A DNA stretch of 59,086 nucleotides. It comes from DATKMK01 sp035541895 (lineage in GTDB: Bacteria > Desulfobacterota > Binatia > HRBIN30 > JACQVA1). Shown here in pieces: positions 33,521 to 42,226 of this stretch (within the stretch, counting starts at the first letter, position 1; each line of letters opens with the position of its first letter). Position numbers and translations under genes: made by a program. The stretch spans positions 1-59,086 of the forward strand of contig DATKMK010000065.1 in NCBI GenBank assembly GCA_035541895.1, in the 5' to 3' direction. The notes below the pieces were generated by a model that saw only the letters and a program-made list of their open reading frames with translations, ran no database searches and had not been told where the DNA came from.

Positions 33521-34654
33521 ATGCAAGACGATCCGCGCACATACGTCCCACGTCCCCCCGGCCGGTTGTATTTCATCGGCTGGGTCGGTGCCGTCGTGGT
33601 GGTGATCATTCTCGCTGCCGCCTTGGTGCGGGCTCGTGATACCCGAATACAGCGGCAAGCTGACGATCTCATCCAGCAAGCGTCGCAGGGACGGCGGGTG
33701 TTGGTGGCCCGCGTGGTGTCTGCCCCGGCGAATCGTAGCCAGGAAATCCCCGCATCGGTCCGGGGCTTCGTCGAGACACCGATTTACGCCAAGGTGGCTG
33801 GTTACTTGAAGGCGATTCATGTCGACAAAGGTGACCGCGTGACCGAGGGCGAGGTGCTCGCCGAACTCGAGTCGCCGGAAGTCGATCAGCAGGTCGCGAA
33901 CGCACGCGCCAACTACGCGTTGCAGGCAGCCACCGACCGCCGCAATCAGGAGTTGGTGGAGAAGGCGCTGATCGCTCAGCAGAGCGCGGATGAATCGCAC
34001 GGCGCCATGCTGCAGGCCAAGGCAACGCTCGATCAGCTCGAAGCGCTGCAGGCCTACAAGGTGATTCGTGCGCCGTTCGCGGGCATCGTCACCGCTCGCT
34101 CGGTGGATCCGGGTACGCTCATTCCGCAGGTGACGACACCGGGAGCGGGCGTGCCGATCGTCACCCTTGCCACCCTGAGCCCGGTGCGTGTGTTCGCCAA
34201 TGTCCCGCAGAGTATTGCCCCGTTCATCCGCAACGGTGAGCCGGCCTCGATCTCGGTGACGGAATATCCTGGCCGAGTCTTCTCCGGCACCGTGACGCGC
34301 CATCCCGGCGCGCTCCAACCAGCCACTCGGACCATGCTGGTCGAGGTTGATCTCCCCAACGAAGACTCGGCCCTTTATCCGGGGATGTACGCCCGCATGA
34401 GTTTCACGGTGACGCGCTCGTCCACCGCTCCACTGGTACCCGACGACGCCCTGATCTTCCGGGACAGCAAGGTCTTCGTGCCGATCGTGCGCGACAATCG
34501 GCTTGCGCTCTCCGAGGTGAGCCTCGGCTATGACGACGGTCGGATGGTCGAAGTCACCGGGGGCGTCGGTCCGGACGATCTCGTCGCGGTCAACGTCGGC
34601 CAGGCGGTTCGCGACGGCGAAGTGGTCCAGCCCGTCGCCGCCGACGCGCGCTGA
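33521..34654 (+). CDS. RND efflux adaptor (HlyD/MFP family)
   Basis: A 377-residue periplasmic adaptor. One N-terminal membrane helix (about residues 17-40) anchors it, then a lipoyl-like half motif VAGYLKAIHVDKGDRVTEGEVLAELES, a helical hairpin (about 110-170), the second lipoyl half (IRAPFAGIVTARSVDPGTLI) and a beta-barrel. It joins the RND pump to an outer-membrane channel. Usually the adaptor gene precedes the pump; here it follows it by three bases. Confidence 0.9.
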   Translation: MQDDPRTYVPRPPGRLYFIGWVGAVVVVIILAAALVRARDTRIQRQADDLIQQASQGRRVLVARVVSAPANRSQEIPASVRGFVETPIYAKVAGYLKAIHVDKGDRVTEGEVLAELESPEVDQQVANARANYALQAATDRRNQELVEKALIAQQSADESHGAMLQAKATLDQLEALQAYKVIRAPFAGIVTARSVDPGTLIPQVTTPGAGVPIVTLATLSPVRVFANVPQSIAPFIRNGEPASISVTEYPGRVFSGTVTRHPGALQPATRTMLVEVDLPNEDSALYPGMYARMSFTVTRSSTAPLVPDDALIFRDSKVFVPIVRDNRLALSEVSLGYDDGRMVEVTGGVGPDDLVAVNVGQAVRDGEVVQPVAADAR

Positions 34655-34771
34655 GCCCTTCGAATCTCGCATCGGCGACAACCCAACGGCAGCCGTGCTG
34701 CTCGTTCGACCCGCAGCCCGATTTCGTTTATGGTCTCGGCGCGCCGGAATCCCTGGCGCGTTGAGAGGTGC

Positions 34772-35317
34772 ATGGTCCCGGACCAGTCCACGGCGCGGGC
34801 GCGAAGAGGCCGGCCTGAACAAGCGCAGTTGTTGGCGGCGAGGCTGCACTTCATTCCTCGGCTGATCCGCCCGCTGCAGGCCCGCATCGTCCGAATCTTC
34901 CGCCGCTACTTTGAGCGATCGCCGAACTGGGTTCTCCTCACGACCATCGGGCGACGAACCGGCTTGCCACGCGAAGTTCTGTTGCCGTGCGAGCGGTGGA
35001 GGGACGCGTTGTGTGTCATCTCCACCTACGGTTGGCGGTCCGACTGGATTCGCAACATTGGACGCAATCCCGAGGTCTCGATCACCTGCGCGGGGTGGAT
35101 CGTGCCGGCCCGAGCCGAGATTGTTGAACAGCTCGATGTGAAGTGCCGCATCGTCTCGGAGCACCCATTTTTCCCGGTGGCACCGGTCGGGATTCTCAAT
35201 CTACTGCATCGCACGCTGCTCCGCCCGCTGTGGGTGCCATTTCTGCGCTGGTGGGTGACCGGCCGGCCGATTGTTGTCATTCGACCGAAGACACGGGCAG
35301 CGAGTTCCGCCGAATGA
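34772..35317 (+). CDS. Deazaflavin-dependent nitroreductase family protein
   Basis: A 181-residue protein of the F420-binding nitroreductase (DUF385) type, recognised by WVLLTTIGRRTGLPREVLLP and later SDWIRNIGRNPEVSITCAGW. Relatives use coenzyme F420 for oxidoreduction of quinones or nitro compounds, but many are uncharacterised. ATG 34772 is chosen for its AGAGG site. No F420 biosynthesis genes are in the window. It stands alone between the RND adaptor and the oxidase genes. Confidence 0.75.
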   Translation: MVPDQSTARARRGRPEQAQLLAARLHFIPRLIRPLQARIVRIFRRYFERSPNWVLLTTIGRRTGLPREVLLPCERWRDALCVISTYGWRSDWIRNIGRNPEVSITCAGWIVPARAEIVEQLDVKCRIVSEHPFFPVAPVGILNLLHRTLLRPLWVPFLRWWVTGRPIVVIRPKTRAASSAE

Positions 35318-35383
35318 TGAGCGGGGCTATACACGAAGCGCTTTCCATAGATAATCGCCGCCAGACAGACCGGAGGTGTGGCC

Positions 35384-35509
35384 GTGCCATCGTCGAAAAA
35401 TGATGCTGCGTTCTTTCCTCGCGGCGCCATCGCGTCGTTCGTCGTGATGCTCGTGTTCTACGCCGCGCTGTGGTTGGCCATGTATGTGTTGATGGCCGCT
35501 CGAGGGTGA
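35384..35509 (+). CDS. Cytochrome oxidase subunit IIa (CbaD-like), 41 residues
   Basis: A short frame from GTG 35384 with a GGAGG ribosome site seven bases upstream and a TGA at 35507. It encodes a cytoplasmic tail followed by one hydrophobic helix, running from RGAIASFVVMLVFY to YVLMAARG. From memory this pattern (RGA-...-helix-...-ARG) parallels subunit IIa of Thermus ba3 oxidase. It directly precedes subunit II, the place expected of this subunit. The B-type oxidase that follows supports the call. Confidence 0.72.
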   Translation: MPSSKNDAAFFPRGAIASFVVMLVFYAALWLAMYVLMAARG

Positions 35510-35519
35510 GGATCTCGAC

Positions 35520-36284
35520 ATGGATCGCACCGAGCGCCTCGTTCTCGTGGTCTCCGGCGTCTTGATGAGCATATTCTTCGTCGCGTTGGTGTACGCGGCG
35601 ACACGGCTCCGCATCACGGTGCCGACATGTGTGACCGACGTGAAGCCGTTCACACGCGGCAGCGTGATTCCCAAGGGCAACAACCAATACGAGGTTCACA
35701 TCGTGGCGAAGATGTGGGCGTTCGATCCGCCCGAGATCCGTCTGCCGGTCGGCGCAGAAGCGGACATCTATCTAAGTGCTCTCGACGTGACGCACGGCCT
35801 GTACGTCGAGGGTACCAATGTCAACCTGATGGCCGTGCCGGGATCGGTCAACGCCGCCCACGTGCGCTTCGACCGCGCGGGCGAGTTCGCCATGATCTGC
35901 CACGAGTACTGCGGCGCAGCGCATCATTTGATGGCGGGCGAGTTCGTGATCGGCGGGCCGCAAACAGCGCCGGTCGCTGAAGCGGCGCCGGTTGCCGGAG
36001 CGTCCTCATCCGAGGGAGAGAAGATCTTCCAAGACAACGGCTGCCCAGCATGTCACAGCGTCGACGGCTCGCCGAGCATCGGCCCCACGCTCAAAGGTTT
36101 GCTCGGCCGCGAGACGGAACTGGAGGACGGCACGACGGTCCGTGCCGATGACCGCTACATCGAATCGGCGATCCGTACGCCGAACGCCCAGGTCGTGAAA
36201 GGATACCCGGCGGCGATGCCCGAGGCGGGGCTGAGCGATCGGGACCTGCACGAACTCATCGAGTACCTCAAGTCGTTGTCGTGA
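35520..36284 (+). CDS. Haem-copper oxidase subunit II with fused cytochrome c domain
   Basis: A 254-residue subunit. One membrane helix (residues 7-27) is followed by the cupredoxin domain with a complete CuA site: His92, then Cys127, Glu129, Cys131, His135 and Met138 (CHEYCGAAHHLM). The last ~90 residues are a cytochrome c domain with CPACH at 175-179 and a likely axial Met233. It passes electrons from cytochrome c to the catalytic subunit. A ba3-type subunit II with fused cytochrome c is a caa3-like variation. Subunit IIa precedes it by ten bases and subunit I follows. Confidence 0.9.
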   Translation: MDRTERLVLVVSGVLMSIFFVALVYAATRLRITVPTCVTDVKPFTRGSVIPKGNNQYEVHIVAKMWAFDPPEIRLPVGAEADIYLSALDVTHGLYVEGTNVNLMAVPGSVNAAHVRFDRAGEFAMICHEYCGAAHHLMAGEFVIGGPQTAPVAEAAPVAGASSSEGEKIFQDNGCPACHSVDGSPSIGPTLKGLLGRETELEDGTTVRADDRYIESAIRTPNAQVVKGYPAAMPEAGLSDRDLHELIEYLKSLS

Positions 36285-36305
36285 CGGCGGCACAAGGTGG
36301 ACTCC

Positions 36306-37991
36306 ATGGAAAAGGAAGACTTCACGCTCGACGCGACGCACCGCGCGGTGGTGCTGCTGTTGGTCATCGTTCCGACTGTGCTGCTGGTGCTGGGCATCTA
36401 TTTCGGCGTCATGCAGGTGTTGGCGCGCGCCGGGGTGATCCGGTCGGTACCGGCGCTTGGGCTCGATTATTACGGCGGGCTGACCCTGCACGGCGTCGTC
36501 AACGCGATCGTCTACACCACGATGTTCGAAGTCGCGTTCGGCTACGCGATCGTTGCGTACTTTCTCCGGCGTAGCTTTCATGCAGGCGTGACCTGGCTGG
36601 CGTTCGGCCTGATGTTGGTCGGCACGCTGATGGCGGCGGCGGCGATGCTGACCGGACGCGCGTCGGTGCTGTACACGTTTTATCCGCCGCTCAAGGCTAG
36701 CCCGTTCTTCTACATCGGCGCAACGCTCCTGGTCGTCGGCTCGTGGGTGCCGTTCTTCCAATGGATCGCGGCCTATCTGACATGGCGCCGCGAGCATGCA
36801 GGCGCCAAGACGCCGCTGGCAGTGGTCGGGATGCTGTCGACCTTCACCGTCTGGCTGCTGGCGACGCTCCCCCTCGCATACGAAGTGATCGTGCAGTTGA
36901 TTCCGTGGTCGCTCGGATTGACGAGCACGGTCAATGTGGTGTTGGCGCGGACGCTCTTTTGGTTCTTCGGCCATCCGCTGGTGTACTTCTGGCTGCTGCC
37001 GGCGTATGTGATGTACTACGTCAGTCTTCCCAAACTGGCGGGCGGCAAACTCTACTCCGACCCCGCCGCTCGTCTGGCGTTCATGCTGTTCATCGTGCTC
37101 TCCGTTCCCGTCGGACTGCATCACCAGTTCGCCGATCCCGGGATCTCGGCCGGGTACAAGTGGCTGCACGGCGTGCTGACGTTCTGCGTCGCGCTACCGA
37201 GTTTCATGACCGCGTTCACGCTCGCGGCATCGTTGGAAAGCGGCGCGCGGGCGCGCGGGGCGACCGGTCTCCTCAGTTGGTGGCGCGCGTTGCCCTACTT
37301 CGACGCCGAGCGCTACTTGTTTGCATACTTCTTTGCCGGACTCGCGCTGTTCGTGCTTGGCGGCATCACCGGCATCATCAACGCCTCGGTGAGCATGAAC
37401 AACGTGGTTCACAACACCGCGTGGATTCCCGGTCACTTCCACACCACCATCGGCGGGCCAGTGTTCCTCGCGTTCCTGGGCATGTCGGTATTCCTGTTGG
37501 CACAGCTCGGCGGGAAGCGCGTGCGCTGCCCGCGGCTGAATGTCTTCGTTCCCTATGCGTGGACCGTCGGCGTGCTGGTGTTCTCGCTCGGCCTCTCCGT
37601 TGAAGGGCTCCTCGGGGCTCCGCGGCGGTCGAATCTGGCGCCGAGCTACGCCAATCCGTCTTCGCCGTTGTTTCAGCCGAGCTGGCAGATTTGGTCGCAG
37701 ATCGGCGCCGTCGGCGGCGTGATCATGGGATTGGCCATGCTCGCGTATTTTGTGGTGTTCTTCGCGACCCTGCTCGGATCGACGCAGCGCGCCGCGACGC
37801 TGAGCTTCCCGACTGCGGACGTCCATCACGATACCGATGTTCCGTACGTGCGTAACTTCGCGCCCTGGGTCGCGGCGGCAATCATCCTGGTCGTCATTGC
37901 CTATGCTCCACCGCTGTTCGAAATCGTTCGGAGCGGCGTTCCAGGCGCCCCCGGCTATCTCCCGAACAGTCCGGCACCGGTTCGCCCGTAG
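36306..37991 (+). CDS. Haem-copper oxidase subunit I, B (ba3-like) type
   Basis: A 561-residue catalytic subunit with about thirteen membrane helices. Low-spin haem ligands are His62 and His379; the CuB ligands include His223 (in FFGHPLVY, with Tyr227 cross-linked) and His272/His273; the high-spin haem ligand is His377 in PGHFH. The B-type reading rests on the neighbouring subunit IIa and on PAYVMYYVSLP after the copper site. It reduces oxygen to water and pumps protons. ATG 36306 has an AAGGTGG site. Confidence 0.9.
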   Translation: MEKEDFTLDATHRAVVLLLVIVPTVLLVLGIYFGVMQVLARAGVIRSVPALGLDYYGGLTLHGVVNAIVYTTMFEVAFGYAIVAYFLRRSFHAGVTWLAFGLMLVGTLMAAAAMLTGRASVLYTFYPPLKASPFFYIGATLLVVGSWVPFFQWIAAYLTWRREHAGAKTPLAVVGMLSTFTVWLLATLPLAYEVIVQLIPWSLGLTSTVNVVLARTLFWFFGHPLVYFWLLPAYVMYYVSLPKLAGGKLYSDPAARLAFMLFIVLSVPVGLHHQFADPGISAGYKWLHGVLTFCVALPSFMTAFTLAASLESGARARGATGLLSWWRALPYFDAERYLFAYFFAGLALFVLGGITGIINASVSMNNVVHNTAWIPGHFHTTIGGPVFLAFLGMSVFLLAQLGGKRVRCPRLNVFVPYAWTVGVLVFSLGLSVEGLLGAPRRSNLAPSYANPSSPLFQPSWQIWSQIGAVGGVIMGLAMLAYFVVFFATLLGSTQRAATLSFPTADVHHDTDVPYVRNFAPWVAAAIILVVIAYAPPLFEIVRSGVPGAPGYLPNSPAPVRP

Positions 37992-37995
37992 GCTG

Positions 37996-38694
37996 GTGAG
38001 TCGACGGCTTGTAACAGTTTCCGTCGTTGTGCTGGCGGTAGCGGCACCTGTGTGTGCGCAGCTCTTGCTACCTCCCGATCCGGCGGTTTCGGTCGGGCAT
38101 CGCGTTCCGTTCGTCGGATTTGTCGACGCGCAAGAGCGACCGTTCGTAGCCGCCGCAGACGGGCGACCGTGGGTGGTTAGCCCGTTCTACGCACGCTGCA
38201 AGAGCACGTGTTCGCCGTTGACGAGCGCGCTCCAGCGAGCGCTCAGCCGGTCGGGGCTCGACGCTTCGGAGTTTCGCGTGATGAGCGTATCGTTCGACCC
38301 TGACGAAACGGCTGAACGATTGCAGATGTTCCGGGCCCATTTAGGACTACCGGCTGAGTGGCTGACGCTGCGGGCTCGAGAGAGGACCGATCTCGCGCGG
38401 ATGCTGGCCGCGATCGACTTCCGCACGATCGTCACCGATGACGGCGAGTTCCAACATCCGAACTTGATCGCGATCTTGACGCCGGACTTCCGCCTCGCCG
38501 GCTATCTCTTCGGTGTCGACTTTGCGCCGAACGAGCTGGCCGATGCGGTTCGCCAGGCGCGCGTAGGTCCGATCGCTGGCCGATCGCACTGGCGAGCGTT
38601 TCTGGCCGCCGCACTCGGCTTCGCGGTCAGCGCGTTCGTCTTCGTCGTCGCGATCGCCCGCCATCGGCGAGCGTCTCAACGCTCGACCGGATAG
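37996..38694 (+). CDS. Sco1/SenC copper-insertion protein
   Basis: A 232-residue secreted or membrane-anchored thioredoxin-fold protein. GTG 37996 gives a signal sequence (VTVSVVVLAVAAPVCA); the copper-binding CKSTC and the later His in EFQHPNL are the Sco site. A C-terminal hydrophobic helix (about 195-220) provides an anchor, which is uncommon; many Sco proteins have an N-terminal one. It probably loads CuA of the neighbouring oxidase. The GTG start, five bases after the subunit I stop, fits an operon of four genes. The end overlaps by 19 bases the convergent CYTH gene. Confidence 0.85.
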   Translation: MSRRLVTVSVVVLAVAAPVCAQLLLPPDPAVSVGHRVPFVGFVDAQERPFVAAADGRPWVVSPFYARCKSTCSPLTSALQRALSRSGLDASEFRVMSVSFDPDETAERLQMFRAHLGLPAEWLTLRARERTDLARMLAAIDFRTIVTDDGEFQHPNLIAILTPDFRLAGYLFGVDFAPNELADAVRQARVGPIAGRSHWRAFLAAALGFAVSAFVFVVAIARHRRASQRSTG

Positions 38695-39251
38695 ATTTCG
38701 AAATCCGCCAGCGCTTGCAGCAACGCGTCGCGCGTCGTCGTCACCAAGCGCCCGCCGGTGAAGCGAATGTCATTGGTGACTTCGGCGACGGCAAACGATG
38801 GCGGAGCAAACGCGTGGAAGGCGGCCTCGGATGGAAATTCTATCTCGGCCATCGTCAGGCCGTGGAGTGGCGGATCGAACACGTCGATCCCGAACGGCGG
38901 GATGCTGTAGCGGGTCTTGCGCAGTTGGCGCGCCGGCAGTGTCGTGAGTGCATCGTACTCGGCTTGGTCGAGGTAGACGGTGGTGATCAACCCCGGACTC
39001 CCATCCGGCGCCGGCACCTTCTGGGTGAACTTATACACGACCCTCGTCGAGCCGTCGGCGGCTTCGACGGTATGACGAACGCGCAATCGCGTCCCGAGCA
39101 GGTAGTGATCGGTAATGCGGGCGGTGCGCACGATCACCGGATTGTCCGGAAGGCAAGCCAGGAGGAACCGCCGCTCGCGCTCCGGCAGCGCGTACTTGCG
39201 CGATTTGTCCGGTGGTGCGCTGGGATTGAGGATGTCGGCCGCGTTAGCCAC
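38676..39251 (-). CDS. CYTH-domain protein
   Basis: A 191-residue protein that fits the CYTH (adenylate cyclase/thiamine triphosphatase) tunnel fold: the N-terminal RERRFLL lies where the ExExK metal-binding motif is expected, in the form ExExR, and the following basic strands include TRLRVRHT, TRVVYKFTQK and the acidic MAEIEF. Family enzymes hydrolyse triphosphates, but the Lys-to-Arg change leaves the activity uncertain. GTG 39251 overlaps the end of the MAPEG gene by eight bases. Confidence 0.75.
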   Translation of the reverse strand: MANAADILNPSAPPDKSRKYALPERERRFLLACLPDNPVIVRTARITDHYLLGTRLRVRHTVEAADGSTRVVYKFTQKVPAPDGSPGLITTVYLDQAEYDALTTLPARQLRKTRYSIPPFGIDVFDPPLHGLTMAEIEFPSEAAFHAFAPPSFAVAEVTNDIRFTGGRLVTTTRDALLQALADFEIYPVER

Positions 39252-39633
39252 GGAACATCTTGATCACTGCCCCGATCAACCCGCCGAGCAGCAGCACGCT
39301 GGTCGCGATCAGGCTGATAATCACGCCGGTCTCGCGCTTGCGCGGCTCGGTCACGTAGCCGCGCGCGTAGATCGCGCGCGCCGCGATGAAGACGAGGCCC
39401 AGCGCGGCGGCGATCGACGGACTCACGTAGTACGCGAACAGCCACAAGCCCGGGAGAAACACCGGCATCTGTTCGAGTGTGTTCTGATGCACGCGAAAGT
39501 ACCGCTCGAAGATGGGATGGCCGGTTATCGCCGGTGCCTCAACCCCATACTTGCCGCGCGCTTGCCCGACTTGCAGACCGAGGATCATGTACTCGATCAC
39601 GGCCAATACCGTGACGATGGCGACGACTTCCAT
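39244..39633 (-). CDS. MAPEG-family membrane protein
   Basis: A 129-residue protein with four hydrophobic helices; the segment GHPIFERYFRVHQNTLEQMPVF after helix one is the typical MAPEG signature (HxNTLE). Family members include glutathione S-transferases and eicosanoid enzymes in eukaryotes; bacterial functions are largely unknown. ATG 39633 has a good AGGAGGT ribosome site. The stop overlaps the start of the CYTH gene. Confidence 0.85.
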   Translation of the reverse strand: MEVVAIVTVLAVIEYMILGLQVGQARGKYGVEAPAITGHPIFERYFRVHQNTLEQMPVFLPGLWLFAYYVSPSIAAALGLVFIAARAIYARGYVTEPRKRETGVIISLIATSVLLLGGLIGAVIKMFRG

Positions 39634-39746
39634 GCGCGACCTCCTATCATCGTGCTGCGCGCTATAGTCCTTCGGAGAGCGCGAACGCAAATGGCGCGGC
39701 CGCTGGTCTTGGTCAAGGGCGCGCGCTGTCCTACACTCGATCCGGC

Positions 39747-40748
39747 ATGCGCATCGGAATCAGACGAGCCACCATCGCGTTCGTGCTGGCCGCGGCAGCG
39801 ATCGCGTCCGCCGGGGCGCCGCGCACCGGCGACCGCTTCGTGAATCTCGTGGGGCCGCGCGAGCGCCCGGGCGGGCTGGCGATGTGGCCGTTCTTTCTGC
39901 GCAAGGCGTGGACGTCGATCGTTCCGCGCAACGGGGGCGCACCGTGGGTTCGCTATGATCGCGAGCGGCTGATGCACAACCCGAGCATCACGTGGATCGG
40001 TCACTCGACGATGCTCGTGCGCATGGACGGGGTGACGTTTCTCACCGATCCGATGTTCTCCGAACGTGCGAGCCCGATCTCCTTTCTCGGCCCGAAGCGC
40101 CACGTGCCGCCCGGCGTTCCGTTGAATGAGCTGCCGCCGATCGATTTCGCGACCTTGTCGCACAGCCACTACGATCACACCGATCTGCCCTCAATTGCCG
40201 AACTGGCCAAGCGCGGCACCCGATTCATCGTACCGCTCGGCATGGCCGAGTTGGTACGCGGCGTCGGCGGTGAGGCGATCGAGTTGGATTGGTGGGAGTC
40301 GATCACCGTCGGCAGCGTGCGGGTCCACTGCGTGCCGGCGCAGCATTTCTCCGGGCGCACGCTCGCCGACTCGAATCGGCGCCTGTGGTCCGGCTGGGTC
40401 GTCGCCGGGCCGACTCGCCGCTTCTATCACGCCGGCGACACCGGCTACTTCGATGGATTCAAGACGATCGGCGAGCGACTCGGTCCGATCGATCTTGCGG
40501 CGCTGCCGATCGGCGCGTACGAACCCGAGACGATCATGCGCTTCGTGCATATGAATCCCGAGGAAGCCATCCAAGCCGGGTTCGATATGCACGCCGCGCG
40601 CATCGTCGGCATGCATTACGGAACGTTCGACCTTACCGACGAGCCATTCGATGAACCACCCCGGCGATTGCATGCCGAAGCCGAAAACCGCCGGCTTGAT
40701 GCCGATCACGCATGGACGCTCGCCGTCGGCGAGACCCGCGATTGGTAG
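39747..40748 (+). CDS. Metallo-beta-lactamase-fold hydrolase, NAPE-PLD-like
   Basis: A 333-residue protein with an N-terminal hydrophobic segment (about 9-24, possible signal sequence). The metal site HxHxDH is SHSHYDH, and the family pattern of N-acyl phosphatidylethanolamine phospholipase D is visible in LPIGAYEPE, HMNPEEAI and MHYGTFDLTDE, with the YHAGDTGYF motif before them. NAPE-PLD cleaves the phospholipid to N-acylethanolamine and phosphatidic acid; bacterial relatives can have other phosphodiesterase roles. It precedes the sphingosine-1-phosphate-lyase-like gene by 29 bases. Confidence 0.8.
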   Translation: MRIGIRRATIAFVLAAAAIASAGAPRTGDRFVNLVGPRERPGGLAMWPFFLRKAWTSIVPRNGGAPWVRYDRERLMHNPSITWIGHSTMLVRMDGVTFLTDPMFSERASPISFLGPKRHVPPGVPLNELPPIDFATLSHSHYDHTDLPSIAELAKRGTRFIVPLGMAELVRGVGGEAIELDWWESITVGSVRVHCVPAQHFSGRTLADSNRRLWSGWVVAGPTRRFYHAGDTGYFDGFKTIGERLGPIDLAALPIGAYEPETIMRFVHMNPEEAIQAGFDMHAARIVGMHYGTFDLTDEPFDEPPRRLHAEAENRRLDADHAWTLAVGETRDW

Positions 40749-40777
40749 TCCCGACGGTTCAACAAATTGGGGGACAG

Positions 40778-42226
40778 ATGAAAATTCCTTCACACGGTCT
40801 GTCGAGGGATGATCTCTTTCGGAAGCTGGAGGCGTTTCGCGCCAACGACGTCGATTGGCGGAGCGGACGAACGTGGGCCTACGTTTACGATCCGGGTGCC
40901 GCAGCCGAGGAGGTCATCAAGCGGGCCTACATGATGTTCCTGACCGAGAACGCTTTGGACCCGACGGCGTTTCCGAGCACGTTACGACTCGAAAGCGAAC
41001 TGGTCGCGATGGCTGCCGCGCACCTCAACGGCGACGGCGAAGTGGTCGGGAATTTTACCAGCGGCGGTACCGAAAGCATCATGCTCGCCGTCAAGACGGC
41101 GCGGGACTATGCGCGCGATCATCGGCCGCACATCCGTGAACCGGAAATCATCTTGCCGGTGACCGCGCACGCGGCGTTTCACAAAGCCGCCCACTATCTC
41201 TGCGTCACGCCGGTGCTGGTGCCGGTCGACGGCGCGACGTTCAAAGCCGACGTCGAGGCAATCCGCCGCGCGATCACGCCCAATACGATTCTGCTGGTCG
41301 GCTCGGCGGTCTCGTATGCCCACGGCGTCGTCGATCCGATTCGCGAAATCGGCCAGCTCGCGCTCGATCGCGACCTATTGTTTCACGTCGATGGCTGTAT
41401 GGGCGGGTTTCTGCTGCCGTACTTCCGCCGCCTCGGCGCACCGGTACCCGATTTCGACTTCAGCGTCCCGGGCGTGACGTCGATGTCGATGGATCTCCAC
41501 AAGTACGCGTTCGCCGCCAAGGGTGCGTCGACCGTGCTCTATCGCAATCGCGCGCTGCGCAAGTACCAGCTCTTCGCATGTGCCCAGTGGACCGGCTACA
41601 CGATGATCAATCCGACCATCCAGAGCAGCAAGTCGGCCGGGCCACTCGCAGCGGCGTGGGCGGTGGTGCACTTCATCGGCGACGACGGGTACCTCGAAAT
41701 CGCGCGACAGGTGTTGGATGCGACCAAGCGTATCGCTGCAGGGATTGAGCGCATTGACGGCCTGCGCGTGCTGGGTCGGCCGGAAATGAATTTGGTCGCA
41801 TTCACCTCCGATACGGTCAACGTATTTCACATCATCGACGAGATGAAGCAGCGCGCGTGGTACGTGCAGCCGCAACTCAACGCCCATGGCTCGAAGGAGA
41901 ACATCCATCTCTCGATCAATCCAGCGAGCGTGAAGTGGGTCGATGCGCTGCTCGCCGATCTGCGCGCGTGCGTCGAGGTGGCGAAAACCCTGCCGTCGCC
42001 GTCGCTCGATCCGGCGCTTCAGGCGATGCTGTCGCAGCTCGATCCGGCGAGTTTGAGCGGCGAGACGCTGGTGCAACTGCTCGGCGCCGCGGGCATCCAC
42101 GGTGACGCGCTGCCCGAACGCATGGCCGAGATCAGCGGCTTGCTCAACGTACTGCCGCCTGCGCTCGCCGAACGGCTGCTGGTCGAGTATTTCAACGATC
42201 TGTATCGCTATCGAGCGGATGGGTGA
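40778..42226 (+). CDS. PLP-dependent lyase, sphingosine-1-phosphate-lyase-like
   Basis: A 482-residue PLP enzyme. The cofactor lysine is Lys242 in SMSMDLHKYAFAAKGAS, the Schiff-base motif typical of S1P lyases, and the region FTSGGTES (93-100) binds phosphate; HVDGCMGGF holds Asp205. The following stretch LYRNRALRKYQLFACAQWTGY is close to eukaryotic S1P lyases as I recall them. The family splits sphingoid-base phosphates to phosphoethanolamine and an aldehyde; other bacterial relatives decarboxylate amino acids, so the substrate is not fixed. ATG 40778 has a GGGGGA site. The end overlaps the convergent FIST gene. Confidence 0.85.
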   Translation: MKIPSHGLSRDDLFRKLEAFRANDVDWRSGRTWAYVYDPGAAAEEVIKRAYMMFLTENALDPTAFPSTLRLESELVAMAAAHLNGDGEVVGNFTSGGTESIMLAVKTARDYARDHRPHIREPEIILPVTAHAAFHKAAHYLCVTPVLVPVDGATFKADVEAIRRAITPNTILLVGSAVSYAHGVVDPIREIGQLALDRDLLFHVDGCMGGFLLPYFRRLGAPVPDFDFSVPGVTSMSMDLHKYAFAAKGASTVLYRNRALRKYQLFACAQWTGYTMINPTIQSSKSAGPLAAAWAVVHFIGDDGYLEIARQVLDATKRIAAGIERIDGLRVLGRPEMNLVAFTSDTVNVFHIIDEMKQRAWYVQPQLNAHGSKENIHLSINPASVKWVDALLADLRACVEVAKTLPSPSLDPALQAMLSQLDPASLSGETLVQLLGAAGIHGDALPERMAEISGLLNVLPPALAERLLVEYFNDLYRYRADG

